Positions 1 to 8,144 are shown, counted from the stretch's first letter. The stretch: 42,648 bases of DNA from Candidatus Nanoarchaeia archaeon (GCA_028714375.1 JAQTMK010000001.1:200988-243635), one strand, 5' to 3'. A program made the numbers and translations. The notes: generated by a model from the sequence alone, not told the origin.

Positions 1-599
1 TAGTACTGTTATTGAAAGGAAAAGAAAACGTAAGCGAAATTAAATTAGCTGAAAAATTAAATCTAAGTGTTAATCAGGTAAGGAATATGCTCTATAGGAT
101 TAATGAATTTAATCTGGTTAATTATACAAGAAAGAAAGATAAAAAGCGTGGTTGGTATATTTATTATTGGACTTTTGATGATAAAGAAGCCCATTCTTTG
201 ATAAAAGCAATGAGAAGAAAAAAACTTGATAAGTTAAAAGAAAAAATCAAGACAGAAACCGGCCAGACATTCTTTGTATGTACAGAAGGGTGCATAAGAA
301 TGGATTATGCAAATGCTTTGGAGCATGGATTCTTGTGCCCTGAGTGTGGAACAAATTTAGTTCAGTTGGATAACCAAAAATATATTGATTCTTTGAGTGA
401 ACAGATTAGAATATTGGAAGAAGAATTAAACACTCCAGATCCAGAACCAATTAAGAAGGTAACAAGAAAACCAGCAAAGAAAGTAATTAAAAAACCAATT
501 AAGAAACTACCTAAAAAACCAGTAAAGAAAAAAATATTCAAAAAACCAATCAAAAAACAAACAAGAAAACCTTCTAAGAAATTAAAAAAGAGAAAATAA
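1..599 (+). CDS. tfe: Transcription factor E (TFE alpha), 5' partial, lysine-rich tail
   Basis: The gene runs in from the left edge and is in frame from base 3. TFE helps TBP and TFB open promoters for archaeal RNA polymerase. The visible part holds a winged-helix segment with a basic wing. A zinc ribbon follows, with CTEGC and CPECG about 20 residues apart, and then a short coiled coil. The last ~50 residues are an unusual tail of repeated KKP/RKP units, probably binding nucleic acid. The 3' end overlaps the convergent M50 protease gene by 18 bases. Family assignment is firm; the function of the tail is inference. Confidence 0.9.
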   Translation, partial: VLLLKGKENVSEIKLAEKLNLSVNQVRNMLYRINEFNLVNYTRKKDKKRGWYIYYWTFDDKEAHSLIKAMRRKKLDKLKEKIKTETGQTFFVCTEGCIRMDYANALEHGFLCPECGTNLVQLDNQKYIDSLSEQIRILEEELNTPDPEPIKKVTRKPAKKVIKKPIKKLPKKPVKKKIFKKPIKKQTRKPSKKLKKRK

Positions 600-1133
600 A
601 GCATTAAAAACTTTTTCTCCATCTAAAGGTGCAAAAGGCAGCATATTAAAAATAAACAATATCATGTTAACTCTCTTTGTTGCATAGGCCAGCATCATCT
701 TTCTCTTGGTCATTCTTTTTCCGTGTTTTAAATAGATTCCAGCACCGATCCATAATATTAAATTAATCAAAGGACCTGCAAAAGCAATTATCCCTGAATC
801 CATAACTCCAACGTTTCCTGGTATTGAAACAAATCCCGGAATCAGGAAAATAAAAGGACTCCCGACTATTTTTAGTAAAACACTCACTCCAGCTAAGATT
901 AAGGTAAATCCCTCTTCATAAAACACATGAAACACCGACGGAAAACCTAAAATTAAAGCAGTAAACTTATGTGAAAACTCATGCAAAATAACTGCAGGAG
1001 CAGCAACCATCATGGAAAACTTAAAATCTTCTTTGTCAAATTTTTTCTTTGTGGTCATGCCGCTAAACAGATAACCCAAGTATAAAGTCAGAACTATAAC
1101 TCCAATGATTTCAGAAATTGTAAATAATACCAT
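582..1133 (-). CDS. M50-family (site-2 protease-like) membrane metalloprotease
   Basis: This 183-residue integral membrane protein has HEFSH at residues 51-55, the zinc site with its catalytic Glu. It also has LPFAPLDGEKV near residues 165-175, matching the NPxDG-type third zinc ligand of site-2 proteases. About five hydrophobic segments are present and there is no PDZ domain, so it is a minimal M50 peptidase. It probably cleaves transmembrane substrates; none can be named. The start codon lies 2 nt after the stop of the 32-aa micro-gene, which suggests translational coupling. Its 3' end overlaps tfe convergently. Confidence 0.85.
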   Translation of the reverse strand: MVLFTISEIIGVIVLTLYLGYLFSGMTTKKKFDKEDFKFSMMVAAPAVILHEFSHKFTALILGFPSVFHVFYEEGFTLILAGVSVLLKIVGSPFIFLIPGFVSIPGNVGVMDSGIIAFAGPLINLILWIGAGIYLKHGKRMTKRKMMLAYATKRVNMILFIFNMLPFAPLDGEKVFNALFSLF

Positions 1134-1135
1134 GC

Positions 1136-1234
1136 TTATCCTGCTATGTAAAGACCTTCTTCAAGATCTTCATCTAGATAATCTTCATCAAAGTTGAACT
1201 TATTTATATTCTTTATCCTCTTTTTAGCAGACAA
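1136..1234 (-). CDS. Acidic 32-aa micro-protein, TTG start
   Basis: A 32-codon frame starts at TTG, six bases after an AGAGGTG ribosome-binding site. A GTG at 1243 is an alternative start but would sit on that site. The product has a basic N-terminus (SAKKRIKNINK) and an acidic C-terminus ending DEDLEEGLYIAG. It ends 2 nt before the M50 protease start and follows the 64-aa membrane protein gene, so the three look like one operon. No family is recognised. It could be a leader peptide, a protease cofactor or a substrate. Confidence 0.55.
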   Translation of the reverse strand: MSAKKRIKNINKFNFDEDYLDEDLEEGLYIAG

Positions 1235-1264
1235 GCTATACACCTCTTTTTTTTATTTATGTTT

Positions 1265-1459
1265 TTATTTTAATTCTGTGAAACCCAAAATTAAAAATAT
1301 CAATCCTACCAATCCAACACCCAAAACAATACCTGCCTTGATTACTAACCAGACAGCAGTCCATGATCCCCACATATTGTAGATAAGTGCGTAGATTGGG
1401 ATTCCTATCAAAATTACGCCTAAAATAATTTTTATTAAACTTTTTGCTGCATTAGCCAT
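1265..1459 (-). CDS. Small two-TM membrane protein
   Basis: This 64-residue protein has two hydrophobic helices, roughly residues 8-30 and 35-60, with few charges between them. The start ATG follows a GGTGGT ribosome-binding site. A TATA-like element near 1491-1500 would give a short leader. It heads the short operon that continues with the 32-aa acidic micro-gene and the M50 protease. No family is recognised. Being a small membrane partner or substrate of the protease is possible from context only. Confidence 0.65.
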   Translation of the reverse strand: MANAAKSLIKIILGVILIGIPIYALIYNMWGSWTAVWLVIKAGIVLGVGLVGLIFLILGFTELK

Positions 1460-1533
1460 TAGTTACCACCTTTTATAAATTAGAAAAAATTTATTTAAAA
1501 ACATTTAGGAAAAACGGTATATATTTAGAAACC

Positions 1534-1541
1534 TATATAAA
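1534..1541 (+). promoter_or_regulatory. TATA box of the translin-aspS operon
   Basis: TATATAAA is centred about 26 nt before the translin ATG at 1563. At archaeal TATA-to-start spacing this puts transcription initiation at or next to the ATG, so the mRNA is probably leaderless. Confidence 0.6.
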
Positions 1542-1562
1542 CTTTATCTTTGTTTCATTTCT

Positions 1563-2114
1563 ATGATAAATAAGAAAGATTTTTTGGAAATAAGGAAGGA
1601 ATTAATCAACTGGGATATTAAGCGGGAAAAGACAATTCAAACCTCTCGTGAAATCATAAAATTATCAAAACAGATAATAAACTTGGTTCATAGAGAAGAA
1701 TTAATTACATGTAAAACCTATATTGTTAAAATAAAGAGCTTGATTCCTAAATTAGATCCAGATGAACCATCTTCTTATGTAGCAAAACAGGAATATGCTG
1801 AAGCTTTGACTTTTTATCATTATGTAAAAGACAATAAATTAGTTTCTAAAAAAGACCTGAACATAGATACAGAGTCTTATTTATTGGGTTTGTGTGATTT
1901 AACCGGAGAATTGGTAAGAAGAGCAATAAATCTTGTAATTAAAAATGAATATACTGAAGCAGAAAAGATTAAAAACCTTGTAGATGACATTTATACAGAG
2001 TTTTTGACATTCAATTTAAGGAATGGGGAACTGAGAAAGAAATTTGACTCAATAAAATATAACTTAAAAAAATTAGAAGAAATAATTTATGATATTAAGA
2101 TAAAAAAATGTTAA
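1563..2114 (+). CDS. Translin-family RNA-binding protein
   Basis: This 183-residue, all-helical protein matches archaeal translin/TRAX. It has a charged N-terminal helix (REIIKLSKQIINLVHRE) and the conserved core EYAEALTFYHYVKDNK followed by YLLGLCDLTGELVRRAIN. Translins form octameric shells that bind RNA or single-stranded DNA, and the TRAX type has acidic nuclease residues. I cannot tell here whether the nuclease site is complete. The 3' end overlaps the aspS start by 7 bases, so translation is likely coupled. A possible role in tRNA processing fits the neighbour but is inference. Confidence 0.85.
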   Translation: MINKKDFLEIRKELINWDIKREKTIQTSREIIKLSKQIINLVHREELITCKTYIVKIKSLIPKLDPDEPSSYVAKQEYAEALTFYHYVKDNKLVSKKDLNIDTESYLLGLCDLTGELVRRAINLVIKNEYTEAEKIKNLVDDIYTEFLTFNLRNGELRKKFDSIKYNLKKLEEIIYDIKIKKC

Positions 2115-3466
2115 GAACCCATACTTGCGGAGAATTAGATAAATCCTTTAAAGACAAAAACGTGATCTTGACCGGATGGGTAAATATAGTAAGATCCAAG
2201 GGTAAAATTGCTTTTATTGATTTAAGAGATAGATATGGAATCACCCAGATTTTTGTAAAAGATAATTTAATGAGTATTATTAATCAACTAAAAAGAGAAT
2301 ATGTTATTCAGGTTAAAGGAAAAGTAAATGTAAGACCAACTCCAAATAAGGAATTAACAACCGGAGAAATAGAAGTTCACGCCGATGAAATAAAAATTCT
2401 TTCTGAAGCAGATTCCTTACCCCTAGAATTTGAAAATGTTACTTCTAATGATGATACAAGATTAAAATACAGATATTTAGATCTAAGAAACAGCAAGATG
2501 CAGAAAAATATTGAACAAAGACATAAAATTATCAAAACCATGAGAGATTTCCTGGATAAGCAGGGATTTTTGGAAATTGAAACTCCAATCTTAGCAAAGT
2601 CAACTCCAGAAGGAGCAAGAGATTATCTGGTTCCATCAAGAATAAATCCTGGAAGTTTTTATGCTTTACCACAATCACCACAATTGTTTAAACAGTTATG
2701 TATGGTTTCTGGTTTTGATAAATATTTTCAGGTTGCAAGATGTTTCAGGGACGAAGATTTAAGGGCAGACAGACAGCCGGAGTTCACACAATTGGATATT
2801 GAAATGAGTTTTGTAGAAGAAAAAGATATTTATGATTTAATGGAAAAAATGATTGTAAATTTATTCAAAGAAGTGCTAAATGTAAAAATAATCATTCCAT
2901 TTCCAAGAATAACTTATGAAGAAGCAATGAAAAAATATAACTCTGATAAACCAGATACAAGGAAAGACGGAGAAAGATTTAGTTTCTTGTGGGTAACTGA
3001 TTTTCCAATGTTTGAATACAGCGAAGAGGAAAAAAGGTGGGTTTCTAAGCATCATCCATTCACACATCCAGTCGAGAAATATATTGATCTTTTAAAATCT
3101 CATCCAGCAAAAGTAAAATCAAGGGCTTATGATTTAGTATTGAATGGTTCTGAAATTGGTGGAGGATCTATAAGAATTCATGACCAAGAAGTTCAGAGTA
3201 AAGTATTTGATGCTTTGGGGATATCTAAAAAAGAAGCTGAAGAAAAGTTTGGATTTTTTCTTGAAGCTCTAAGATATGGAACTCCCCCTCATGGAGGAAT
3301 CGCATTCGGTATAGATAGATTGACTGCAATCATGGTTGGAGAAGAATCAATCAGAGAAGTTATAGCTTTTCCAAAGAACAAAAATGCAGAAGATTTAATG
3401 ACTGGTGCTCCGTCAGCAGTAAATAAATCCCAACTTACCGAACTATCTCTTTCAGTTAAAAAATGA
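2108..3466 (+). CDS. aspS: Aspartyl-tRNA synthetase, bacterial type without the GAD domain
   Basis: The enzyme charges tRNA-Asp (or tRNA-Asp/Asn). An N-terminal OB anticodon-binding domain covers residues ~1-105. Class II motifs follow: QSPQLFKQ at ~189, RDEDLRADRQPEFTQLD at ~214-230 and YGTPPHGGIAFGIDR at ~388-402. These, and the terminal MTGAPS motif, are hallmarks of the bacterial AspRS type, not the archaeal one. At 452 residues it is about 130 shorter than the usual ~590. The sequence passes from SDKPDTR at ~279-285 straight to FLWVTDFPMFEY at ~293, so the GAD insertion domain is absent. It overlaps translin upstream and ybaK downstream (ATGA). Confidence 0.93.
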   Translation: MLRTHTCGELDKSFKDKNVILTGWVNIVRSKGKIAFIDLRDRYGITQIFVKDNLMSIINQLKREYVIQVKGKVNVRPTPNKELTTGEIEVHADEIKILSEADSLPLEFENVTSNDDTRLKYRYLDLRNSKMQKNIEQRHKIIKTMRDFLDKQGFLEIETPILAKSTPEGARDYLVPSRINPGSFYALPQSPQLFKQLCMVSGFDKYFQVARCFRDEDLRADRQPEFTQLDIEMSFVEEKDIYDLMEKMIVNLFKEVLNVKIIIPFPRITYEEAMKKYNSDKPDTRKDGERFSFLWVTDFPMFEYSEEEKRWVSKHHPFTHPVEKYIDLLKSHPAKVKSRAYDLVLNGSEIGGGSIRIHDQEVQSKVFDALGISKKEAEEKFGFFLEALRYGTPPHGGIAFGIDRLTAIMVGEESIREVIAFPKNKNAEDLMTGAPSAVNKSQLTELSLSVKK

Positions 3467-3923
3467 AAGTCTTTGATGAAATTGTAAGTTTGCTTGAAAA
3501 AAAGCAGGTAGATTTTGAAGTTATAGAACATCCTCCAGCATTTACTTCTGAAGATGCTTCTAAAATAAGAGGTTCAAGTTTGAAAATGGGAACAAAAGCA
3601 ATGGTTCTGAAAACAGATAAAAATTTTATTATGGCTATTTTATCTGCAGCTAAAAAAATTGATTCCAAAAAACTAAGAGAACTATCAAACTCACAGTCTT
3701 TAAGGTTTGCAACACCTGAAGAAGTTGAAAAAATAACTAATTGCAAGGTTGGAAGTGTCCCGCCTTTCCAGTTTTATTTAATTTAGAATATTTTTTAGAC
3801 AATTCTGTAATGGAAAACAAAGAGATTGTTTTTTCAGCAGGATCTCACATTAAATCAATAAAGATGAGCTCAGAGGATTTTAATAAAGTAATGAAGAATA
3901 AACCTGTTAATTTTTCTCAATGA
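3463..3923 (+). pseudogene. YbaK/ProX-type aminoacyl-tRNA deacylase, frameshifted
   Basis: YbaK-family proteins hydrolyse mischarged tRNAs in trans. The first frame gives a typical N-terminus (VIEHPPAFTSEDASKIRG, then KAMVLKTD) up to GSVPPF. It then runs into a TAG at 3784. The family's remaining sequence (LFNLEYFLDNS, then ENKEIVFSAGSHIKSIKMS) continues from the neighbouring frame to 3923. One missing base near 3764-3770 explains this. The start overlaps the aspS stop as ATGA, so it was built as a partner of AspRS. It may be a true pseudogene, a sequencing error or, less likely, recoded. Confidence 0.85.
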
Positions 3924-5207
3924 TTATTCATATCTCAAGGCGTCTACAGGATTCATTTTTGATGCTTGATAGGCAGGAATAAGTCCGGCTAAAATTCCAA
4001 TCAAAACTGAAATCCCAAATACAGATAATACAATTGCTGGAGTGACTACCGAAGATAAACTCATTCCTCCTCTTCCTCCGCCCATACTTAATCCAACAAC
4101 CGACATAATTGTTTTTGAGATTATAACCCCCAAGATTCCACCCAGGATTCCACCAGCCAAACCAATCATACTCGAATTAAATAGGAAAATCGAAAGTATT
4201 TCCTTATTCTTAGCACCTATGGATTTCATAATACCAATGTCTTTGATTTTTTCTAAAACCGTTGTAAACATGGTGTTTGCAATTCCTACTGCTCCAACCA
4301 ATAAAGAGATTGCAGCAATGCCTGTTAAAAACAAAGTCACTGATTCAATCGTTGCTGATATTGTTTCTTGCATAGCTTTTACAGACGTTACTGAAAAGTC
4401 CTGTGTTTTTTCAGTTACAGCTCTTGTTAATCTTAGTCTTGATTCTATTTCAGCTACAGTGTCATCAAGCAAGTCAACGTCATCTACTTTTATTTCAATG
4501 GAATTAAATTCTTTTTCTCCAACGTCTTCAAGTACATCTCTTGCGGTCTCAATTGGCATATAGATACTACCACCACCGCCACCCATTCCACCACTTGAAG
4601 TTGACTCTTCCAATATACCAACAACTCTGAATGCAACACCTTCAATAGTTACTTGTTGGTTTATTTCAATCTCATTTTTGAATCTGTCCTTGGCTAAGCT
4701 ATAACTCAATACTATCACATTTGTGTCTCCCTGTGATAAATATCTTCCAGAATCTAATCCTGTGGTTTCAATATCTTTCCATACTTTTGGATCAACCCCT
4801 GTAATAGTAACAGACATAGTTTCAGCTAGATAAGTTATATCTGCTTTGCCAGAAACTTTTCCCTGAATATATTTTACATTTGGAACTAATTTTAGGGCTT
4901 GGATATCTTTGCTAGTTAAGTTTTGATCTTTAGTTTCACCTGCAGAAGTCCCACTAAGTCCAGGAGGTCCACCTTCAAAACTTCCACCAGCGCCAGATGC
5001 TCTGCTGTATCCCTTGGAAATTGTAATAATATCAGCACCAAGACCCCCAAGTCTTTCTTCCATGTCCTGTTTCATACCATTGCTTAAAGCAAGGATAGTT
5101 ATAACAGAGGCTACACCTATGATAATCCCGATTACAGATAACCAGCTTCTTAGCTTGCTGTGTACAAGCATGTTGAATGCTAATTTAATTGATTTAGTTA
5201 GCCTCAT
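3924..5207 (-). CDS. MacB/FtsX-type ABC transporter permease
   Basis: This 427-residue permease has an N-terminal TM (LRSWLSVIGIIIGVASVITI), a large extracytoplasmic MacB-PCD-like domain at ~45-270, and three C-terminal TM segments in an FtsX domain ending at NPVDALRYE. MacB-type systems couple ATP hydrolysis to movements outside the membrane and export peptides, lipoproteins or drugs. The outer domain carries glycine-rich stretches near residues 68-85 and 205-215, unusual in this family. The gene lies 7 nt after the CARDB-like gene and after the ATPase, forming one operon. The substrate is unknown. Confidence 0.9.
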   Translation of the reverse strand: MRLTKSIKLAFNMLVHSKLRSWLSVIGIIIGVASVITILALSNGMKQDMEERLGGLGADIITISKGYSRASGAGGSFEGGPPGLSGTSAGETKDQNLTSKDIQALKLVPNVKYIQGKVSGKADITYLAETMSVTITGVDPKVWKDIETTGLDSGRYLSQGDTNVIVLSYSLAKDRFKNEIEINQQVTIEGVAFRVVGILEESTSSGGMGGGGGSIYMPIETARDVLEDVGEKEFNSIEIKVDDVDLLDDTVAEIESRLRLTRAVTEKTQDFSVTSVKAMQETISATIESVTLFLTGIAAISLLVGAVGIANTMFTTVLEKIKDIGIMKSIGAKNKEILSIFLFNSSMIGLAGGILGGILGVIISKTIMSVVGLSMGGGRGGMSLSSVVTPAIVLSVFGISVLIGILAGLIPAYQASKMNPVDALRYE

Positions 5208-5214
5208 CTTTATT

Positions 5215-6150
5215 TTATTTTTTCTTTTTCAGTTTAGGATATACATACTTTTTACCGATAAATCCTAATATGGCGACTACTACAATCCAAAACCAAAATC
5301 CACCAATCTTAAAGAATCCTCCACTGCTTCTTGTTCCCATAGTAGATACATCTACAGTTGCAGAGGTTCCTGTTAAGGATGAGGGTGAGATCGGTACTGT
5401 TTCATAAACAGTTCTTCTTGTTCCTAAAGGATCTGTATAGTCTATTTGGATTTTTAGATCCTGCTTTTCCTGAGATACTGAACTTGGACCACCAAAACCT
5501 TTTTGACCACTTTCATCAGTCTCTTCTGTTGGAACTGAAGTAGTTGTTTTTGGAACTATCTGGAAACCTACAAGAGTGTAATCTCCGCTCTCTAAGTTCC
5601 CGACTATTGAAGCAGAAATTAGTTCAGTTGTGAAATAATCCTGTTCAGGGATTCTTACTGTAACAGCATTAGCAGTATTTTTTCCTATATTTGCTATTGC
5701 CAAATAAACTCCCTCATCATTTAATTCCTGCAATACAACATCAAATGTGGTCTGAGCTTCTATGACTGTAATTGGAATTTCTTTTTCTTTCCATACGCAT
5801 CCAGGACAGTCTTTATACTGGAAGACTATGGAATTGTCTCCTTCAACAGCCGCAGAATCAATTCTTATCTTGAATTTTTGGAGAGCTACTGAACTCGCTT
5901 CCATAGACTCAATTGTATAAGTTGTTTCCTCTCCAGAGTCCATATAAAAAGGATAGGACTCCTTAAATGCCACAACAGCGTCTGTTTCAGATGTTCCCTT
6001 GTTCATAACCTTTAAATCAACAGTTACATAATTTCCTGCTTCTGCAGGTGTTGGATAATAACTGTTTGCAGAGATTTCTACAGAAGCACTTACAGCAGTA
6101 AGACTTAACATAAAAATCCCCACCACCAACAAAATATTTCTCTTAATCAT
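5215..6150 (-). CDS. Surface-anchored CARDB/COG1361-like protein of the ABC operon
   Basis: This 311-residue exported protein begins with a signal peptide (KRNILLVVGIFMLSLTAVSAS). It has two beta-rich, CARDB-like modules, the first opening ISANSYYPTPAEAGNYVTVDL. A Ser/Thr/Gly-rich linker follows, and a C-terminal TM (FWFWIVVVAILGFIGKKYV) ends in lysines. A CPGC pair near residue 116 could be a disulfide. It starts at an ATGA overlap with the ATPase stop and precedes the permease, so it is probably the extracellular partner of the exporter. Sequence detail is too weak to name a ligand. Confidence 0.8.
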   Translation of the reverse strand: MIKRNILLVVGIFMLSLTAVSASVEISANSYYPTPAEAGNYVTVDLKVMNKGTSETDAVVAFKESYPFYMDSGEETTYTIESMEASSVALQKFKIRIDSAAVEGDNSIVFQYKDCPGCVWKEKEIPITVIEAQTTFDVVLQELNDEGVYLAIANIGKNTANAVTVRIPEQDYFTTELISASIVGNLESGDYTLVGFQIVPKTTTSVPTEETDESGQKGFGGPSSVSQEKQDLKIQIDYTDPLGTRRTVYETVPISPSSLTGTSATVDVSTMGTRSSGGFFKIGGFWFWIVVVAILGFIGKKYVYPKLKKKK

Positions 6151-6863
6151 TTTGACTTCCTCCTGACTTTATGAGATTGAGTATCACTTTCAATTTTTCC
6201 ATCTTTAAGTTTTACAACTCTTTTAGCAAAATTTACCAGATTTAAGTCGTGGGTTACTAGAACAATTGTTTTTCCTTCTTTTTCATGCAATTCACACAAA
6301 AAATCCATAACTGTCTGACCTGTTTTTGAATCTAAGTTTCCAGTTGGCTCATCAGCTAGAATAACTTCAGGGCTATTTGCCAATGCTCGTGCAATTGCAA
6401 CTCTCTGAGCCTGGCCTCCGCTTAATTCTCCGGGTTTATGATGCATCCTGTCTCCCAATCCAACCATATCAAGTAATTTTTTTGCTTTTTTCTCGGCTTC
6501 TGTTCTGTCTATTTCCTGAAAATCCATCGGAAGAATAACATTATCTAAAGCTGTGAGAGTAGATATTAAATTAAATTTTTGAAAAATAAATCCGATTTTC
6601 TTGCCCCTTATTTCAGCTAAATCTGATTCATTTAAAGAAGCAATATCTGTTCCATCTAAAAATATTGTGCCTTGGGATGGTATATCTAAACACCCAACAA
6701 GATTCATCATAGTACTTTTACCACTACCACTAGCCCCGGTTATGGCAACAAATTCTCCGTTTTCAATCTTTAGATTAATAGAATCTAAAGCATTAAGTTT
6801 AACCTCTCCCATTTGGTAGGTTTTTCTTACATCTTTTAATTCAATTAAAGTTTTACGTCCCAT
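6147..6863 (-). CDS. ABC transporter ATPase, LolD/MacB type
   Basis: This 238-residue ATPase has Walker A (GASGSGKST, ~40-48), Q-loop (FIFQKFNLI), signature LSGGQAQRVAIARA, Walker B with DEPTGNLDS, and the H-loop LVTHDL. The ALANSPEVILADEPTGNLDSKTG block is typical of the LolD/MacB/FtsE clade. It powers the FtsX-type permease in the same operon. A TATA box near 6887-6894 lies about 27 nt from the ATG, so the operon probably has its own leaderless promoter, separate from the upstream HtrA gene. Confidence 0.95.
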   Translation of the reverse strand: MGRKTLIELKDVRKTYQMGEVKLNALDSINLKIENGEFVAITGASGSGKSTMMNLVGCLDIPSQGTIFLDGTDIASLNESDLAEIRGKKIGFIFQKFNLISTLTALDNVILPMDFQEIDRTEAEKKAKKLLDMVGLGDRMHHKPGELSGGQAQRVAIARALANSPEVILADEPTGNLDSKTGQTVMDFLCELHEKEGKTIVLVTHDLNLVNFAKRVVKLKDGKIESDTQSHKVRRKSK

Positions 6864-6906
6864 AAAAGAATTATTCTAAAAAGCCATTTATAAACAAGAT
6901 GGACGT

Positions 6907-7764
6907 TTAATCCATAATCTGATTAACAATCTTTTCAACTCTGTTGCTTGGGATAGCAAATCCAAGTTCATCATAATTTGAAATTTTGAAGTTTACAATT
7001 CCAATTATTTCACCCAGGGAATTAATTAATGGTCCACCAGAATTTCCTGGGTTGATTGTAACATCTGTTTGGATGTAATAATCACCGCTGATGTATCTCG
7101 AAGGCGAACTGATAATACCTTCAGTAGCAGTAAATGATAATCCTGCAGGATTTCCTAAAGCAACAACTTTTTGTCCTGCAACAAGAGAATCAGAATCACC
7201 GAATTCAAAATGATTAAATGTATTGTTTGAAATCATCTTCAGTACTGCAATGTCCTCCCCAGCATCATAACCAATTAATTTAACAGCATAACCAGTTCCA
7301 TCATAAGTATAGATTCCTGCTTTGCTTGCTCCTTCAATCACATGATAGTTTGTAACAACATATCCGTCTGAAGATATTATTGCTCCAGATCCTTGTCCAA
7401 CATTTGTAACAACAGTTACTGTAGCATCAATTACATCAGATATAATATTACTGAAGCTTTCACTTTCAACAGCAAGATCCCCAATTTTTTGACTTAGTTC
7501 CCCAAACTGAGTTTCATATTCCTTGTTAATTTCAACAATCTGGCTTTTTGTTTTATTGATTTCCTCACCCAAGTTTGATATCTGTGACTGCTTATCCTGA
7601 AGTTTTTTATCAAAACTAACAGATAAATTATTTATTTTTGAATTATAATCTTCTTTTATTTTACTTATTTGATAACTTCCCGTTAAAGTAAAACCAATTA
7701 TGACTATAGCTAGAATTAATCCATAGATTACATGCTGTTTTTTATCTCCGAAAATCCGATGCAT
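6907..7764 (-). CDS. Membrane-anchored HtrA/DegP-like serine protease (S1C)
   Basis: This 285-residue protein has an N-terminal TM at ~13-31, a coiled coil at ~35-100 and a trypsin-like protease domain. The catalytic triad is visible: H141 in TNYHVIEG, D171 in GEDIAVLK and S242 in NPGNSGGPL. There is no PDZ domain. The protease domain would face outside, with the coiled coil as a spacer or oligomerisation element. It probably performs surface protein quality control. It sits upstream of the ABC exporter in the same orientation, but a TATA box between them suggests separate transcription. Confidence 0.92.
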   Translation of the reverse strand: MHRIFGDKKQHVIYGLILAIVIIGFTLTGSYQISKIKEDYNSKINNLSVSFDKKLQDKQSQISNLGEEINKTKSQIVEINKEYETQFGELSQKIGDLAVESESFSNIISDVIDATVTVVTNVGQGSGAIISSDGYVVTNYHVIEGASKAGIYTYDGTGYAVKLIGYDAGEDIAVLKMISNNTFNHFEFGDSDSLVAGQKVVALGNPAGLSFTATEGIISSPSRYISGDYYIQTDVTINPGNSGGPLINSLGEIIGIVNFKISNYDELGFAIPSNRVEKIVNQIMD

Positions 7765-7822
7765 CTTACTTAACCCTAAAACTTCACATTTTTTAAATTA
7801 AATGGACTTCAAATCCATCTTT

Positions 7823-7830
7823 TTTATAAA
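7823..7830 (+). promoter_or_regulatory. TATA box setting the start of the DUF4405-like gene
   Basis: TTTATAAA is centred 26 nt before the ATG at 7853. The earlier in-frame ATG at 7802 lies upstream of this box and so would not be in the transcript. The start at 7853 is therefore preferred. Confidence 0.55.
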
Positions 7831-7852
7831 GCCATCAGATATAAAGTTTCCT

Positions 7853-8071
7853 ATGGATAGAACAAAACTAAATTACTTGATTGATATCGGATTGTTAATC
7901 TCAGGAATAATTGTTATTGTTACAGGAATATTAAAACTGGAAATATTCAGATTGCGTTTAATGAATTTGAATATAATCCATGATTGGTCCGGGATTATAT
8001 TTGCAGTTTTTGTTTTAATACATTTAGTATTGCACTTCAAATGGTTGATAGCAGTTACTAAAAAATCATAG
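7853..8071 (+). CDS. Small two-TM membrane protein, DUF4405-like
   Basis: The 72-residue protein has two TM helices, about 8-28 and 42-64. The second carries regularly spaced histidines in IHDWSGIIFAVFVLIHLVLHFKW. The IHDWSG motif and the pair of membrane histidines resemble DUF4405 proteins, where they may bind haem; that ligand is inference. The start is chosen from the TATA box 26 nt upstream; a longer frame begins at 7802. The gene is followed by a terminator hairpin and is probably monocistronic. Confidence 0.6.
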   Translation: MDRTKLNYLIDIGLLISGIIVIVTGILKLEIFRLRLMNLNIIHDWSGIIFAVFVLIHLVLHFKWLIAVTKKS

Positions 8072-8101
8072 TTATCTCCACTTCAGACACCTCTAACCGG
8101 G

Positions 8102-8144
8102 AAAAAGCTGCTGCAGGGCCTTTTTATGGCCTGCACAGTTTTTT
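8102..8144 (+). terminator. Intrinsic-type terminator hairpin
   Basis: TGCAGGGCC pairs with GGCCTGCA across a short T-rich loop, with one bulged G. The stem extends outward through GCTG/CAGT and an A-tract/T-tract, ending in T6. It lies 30 nt after the 7853-8071 gene. The A- and T-tracts could make it work in both directions. Confidence 0.6.

Noticed and set aside
362..622. An 86-codon hydrophobic minus-strand frame opposite the TFE tail
   Set aside because: Its Phe/Leu/Gly-rich product is the reverse reading of the KKP repeat tail.
3755..3790. Programmed ribosomal frameshifting in the ybaK-like gene
   Set aside because: No X-XXY-YYZ slippery heptamer is present where the frame changes, so a deletion or sequence error is simpler.
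4042..4563. A 173-codon plus-strand frame inside the ABC permease gene
   Set aside because: It is antisense to a well-supported permease, has no motif or ribosome-binding site, and its composition follows from the minus-strand codons.
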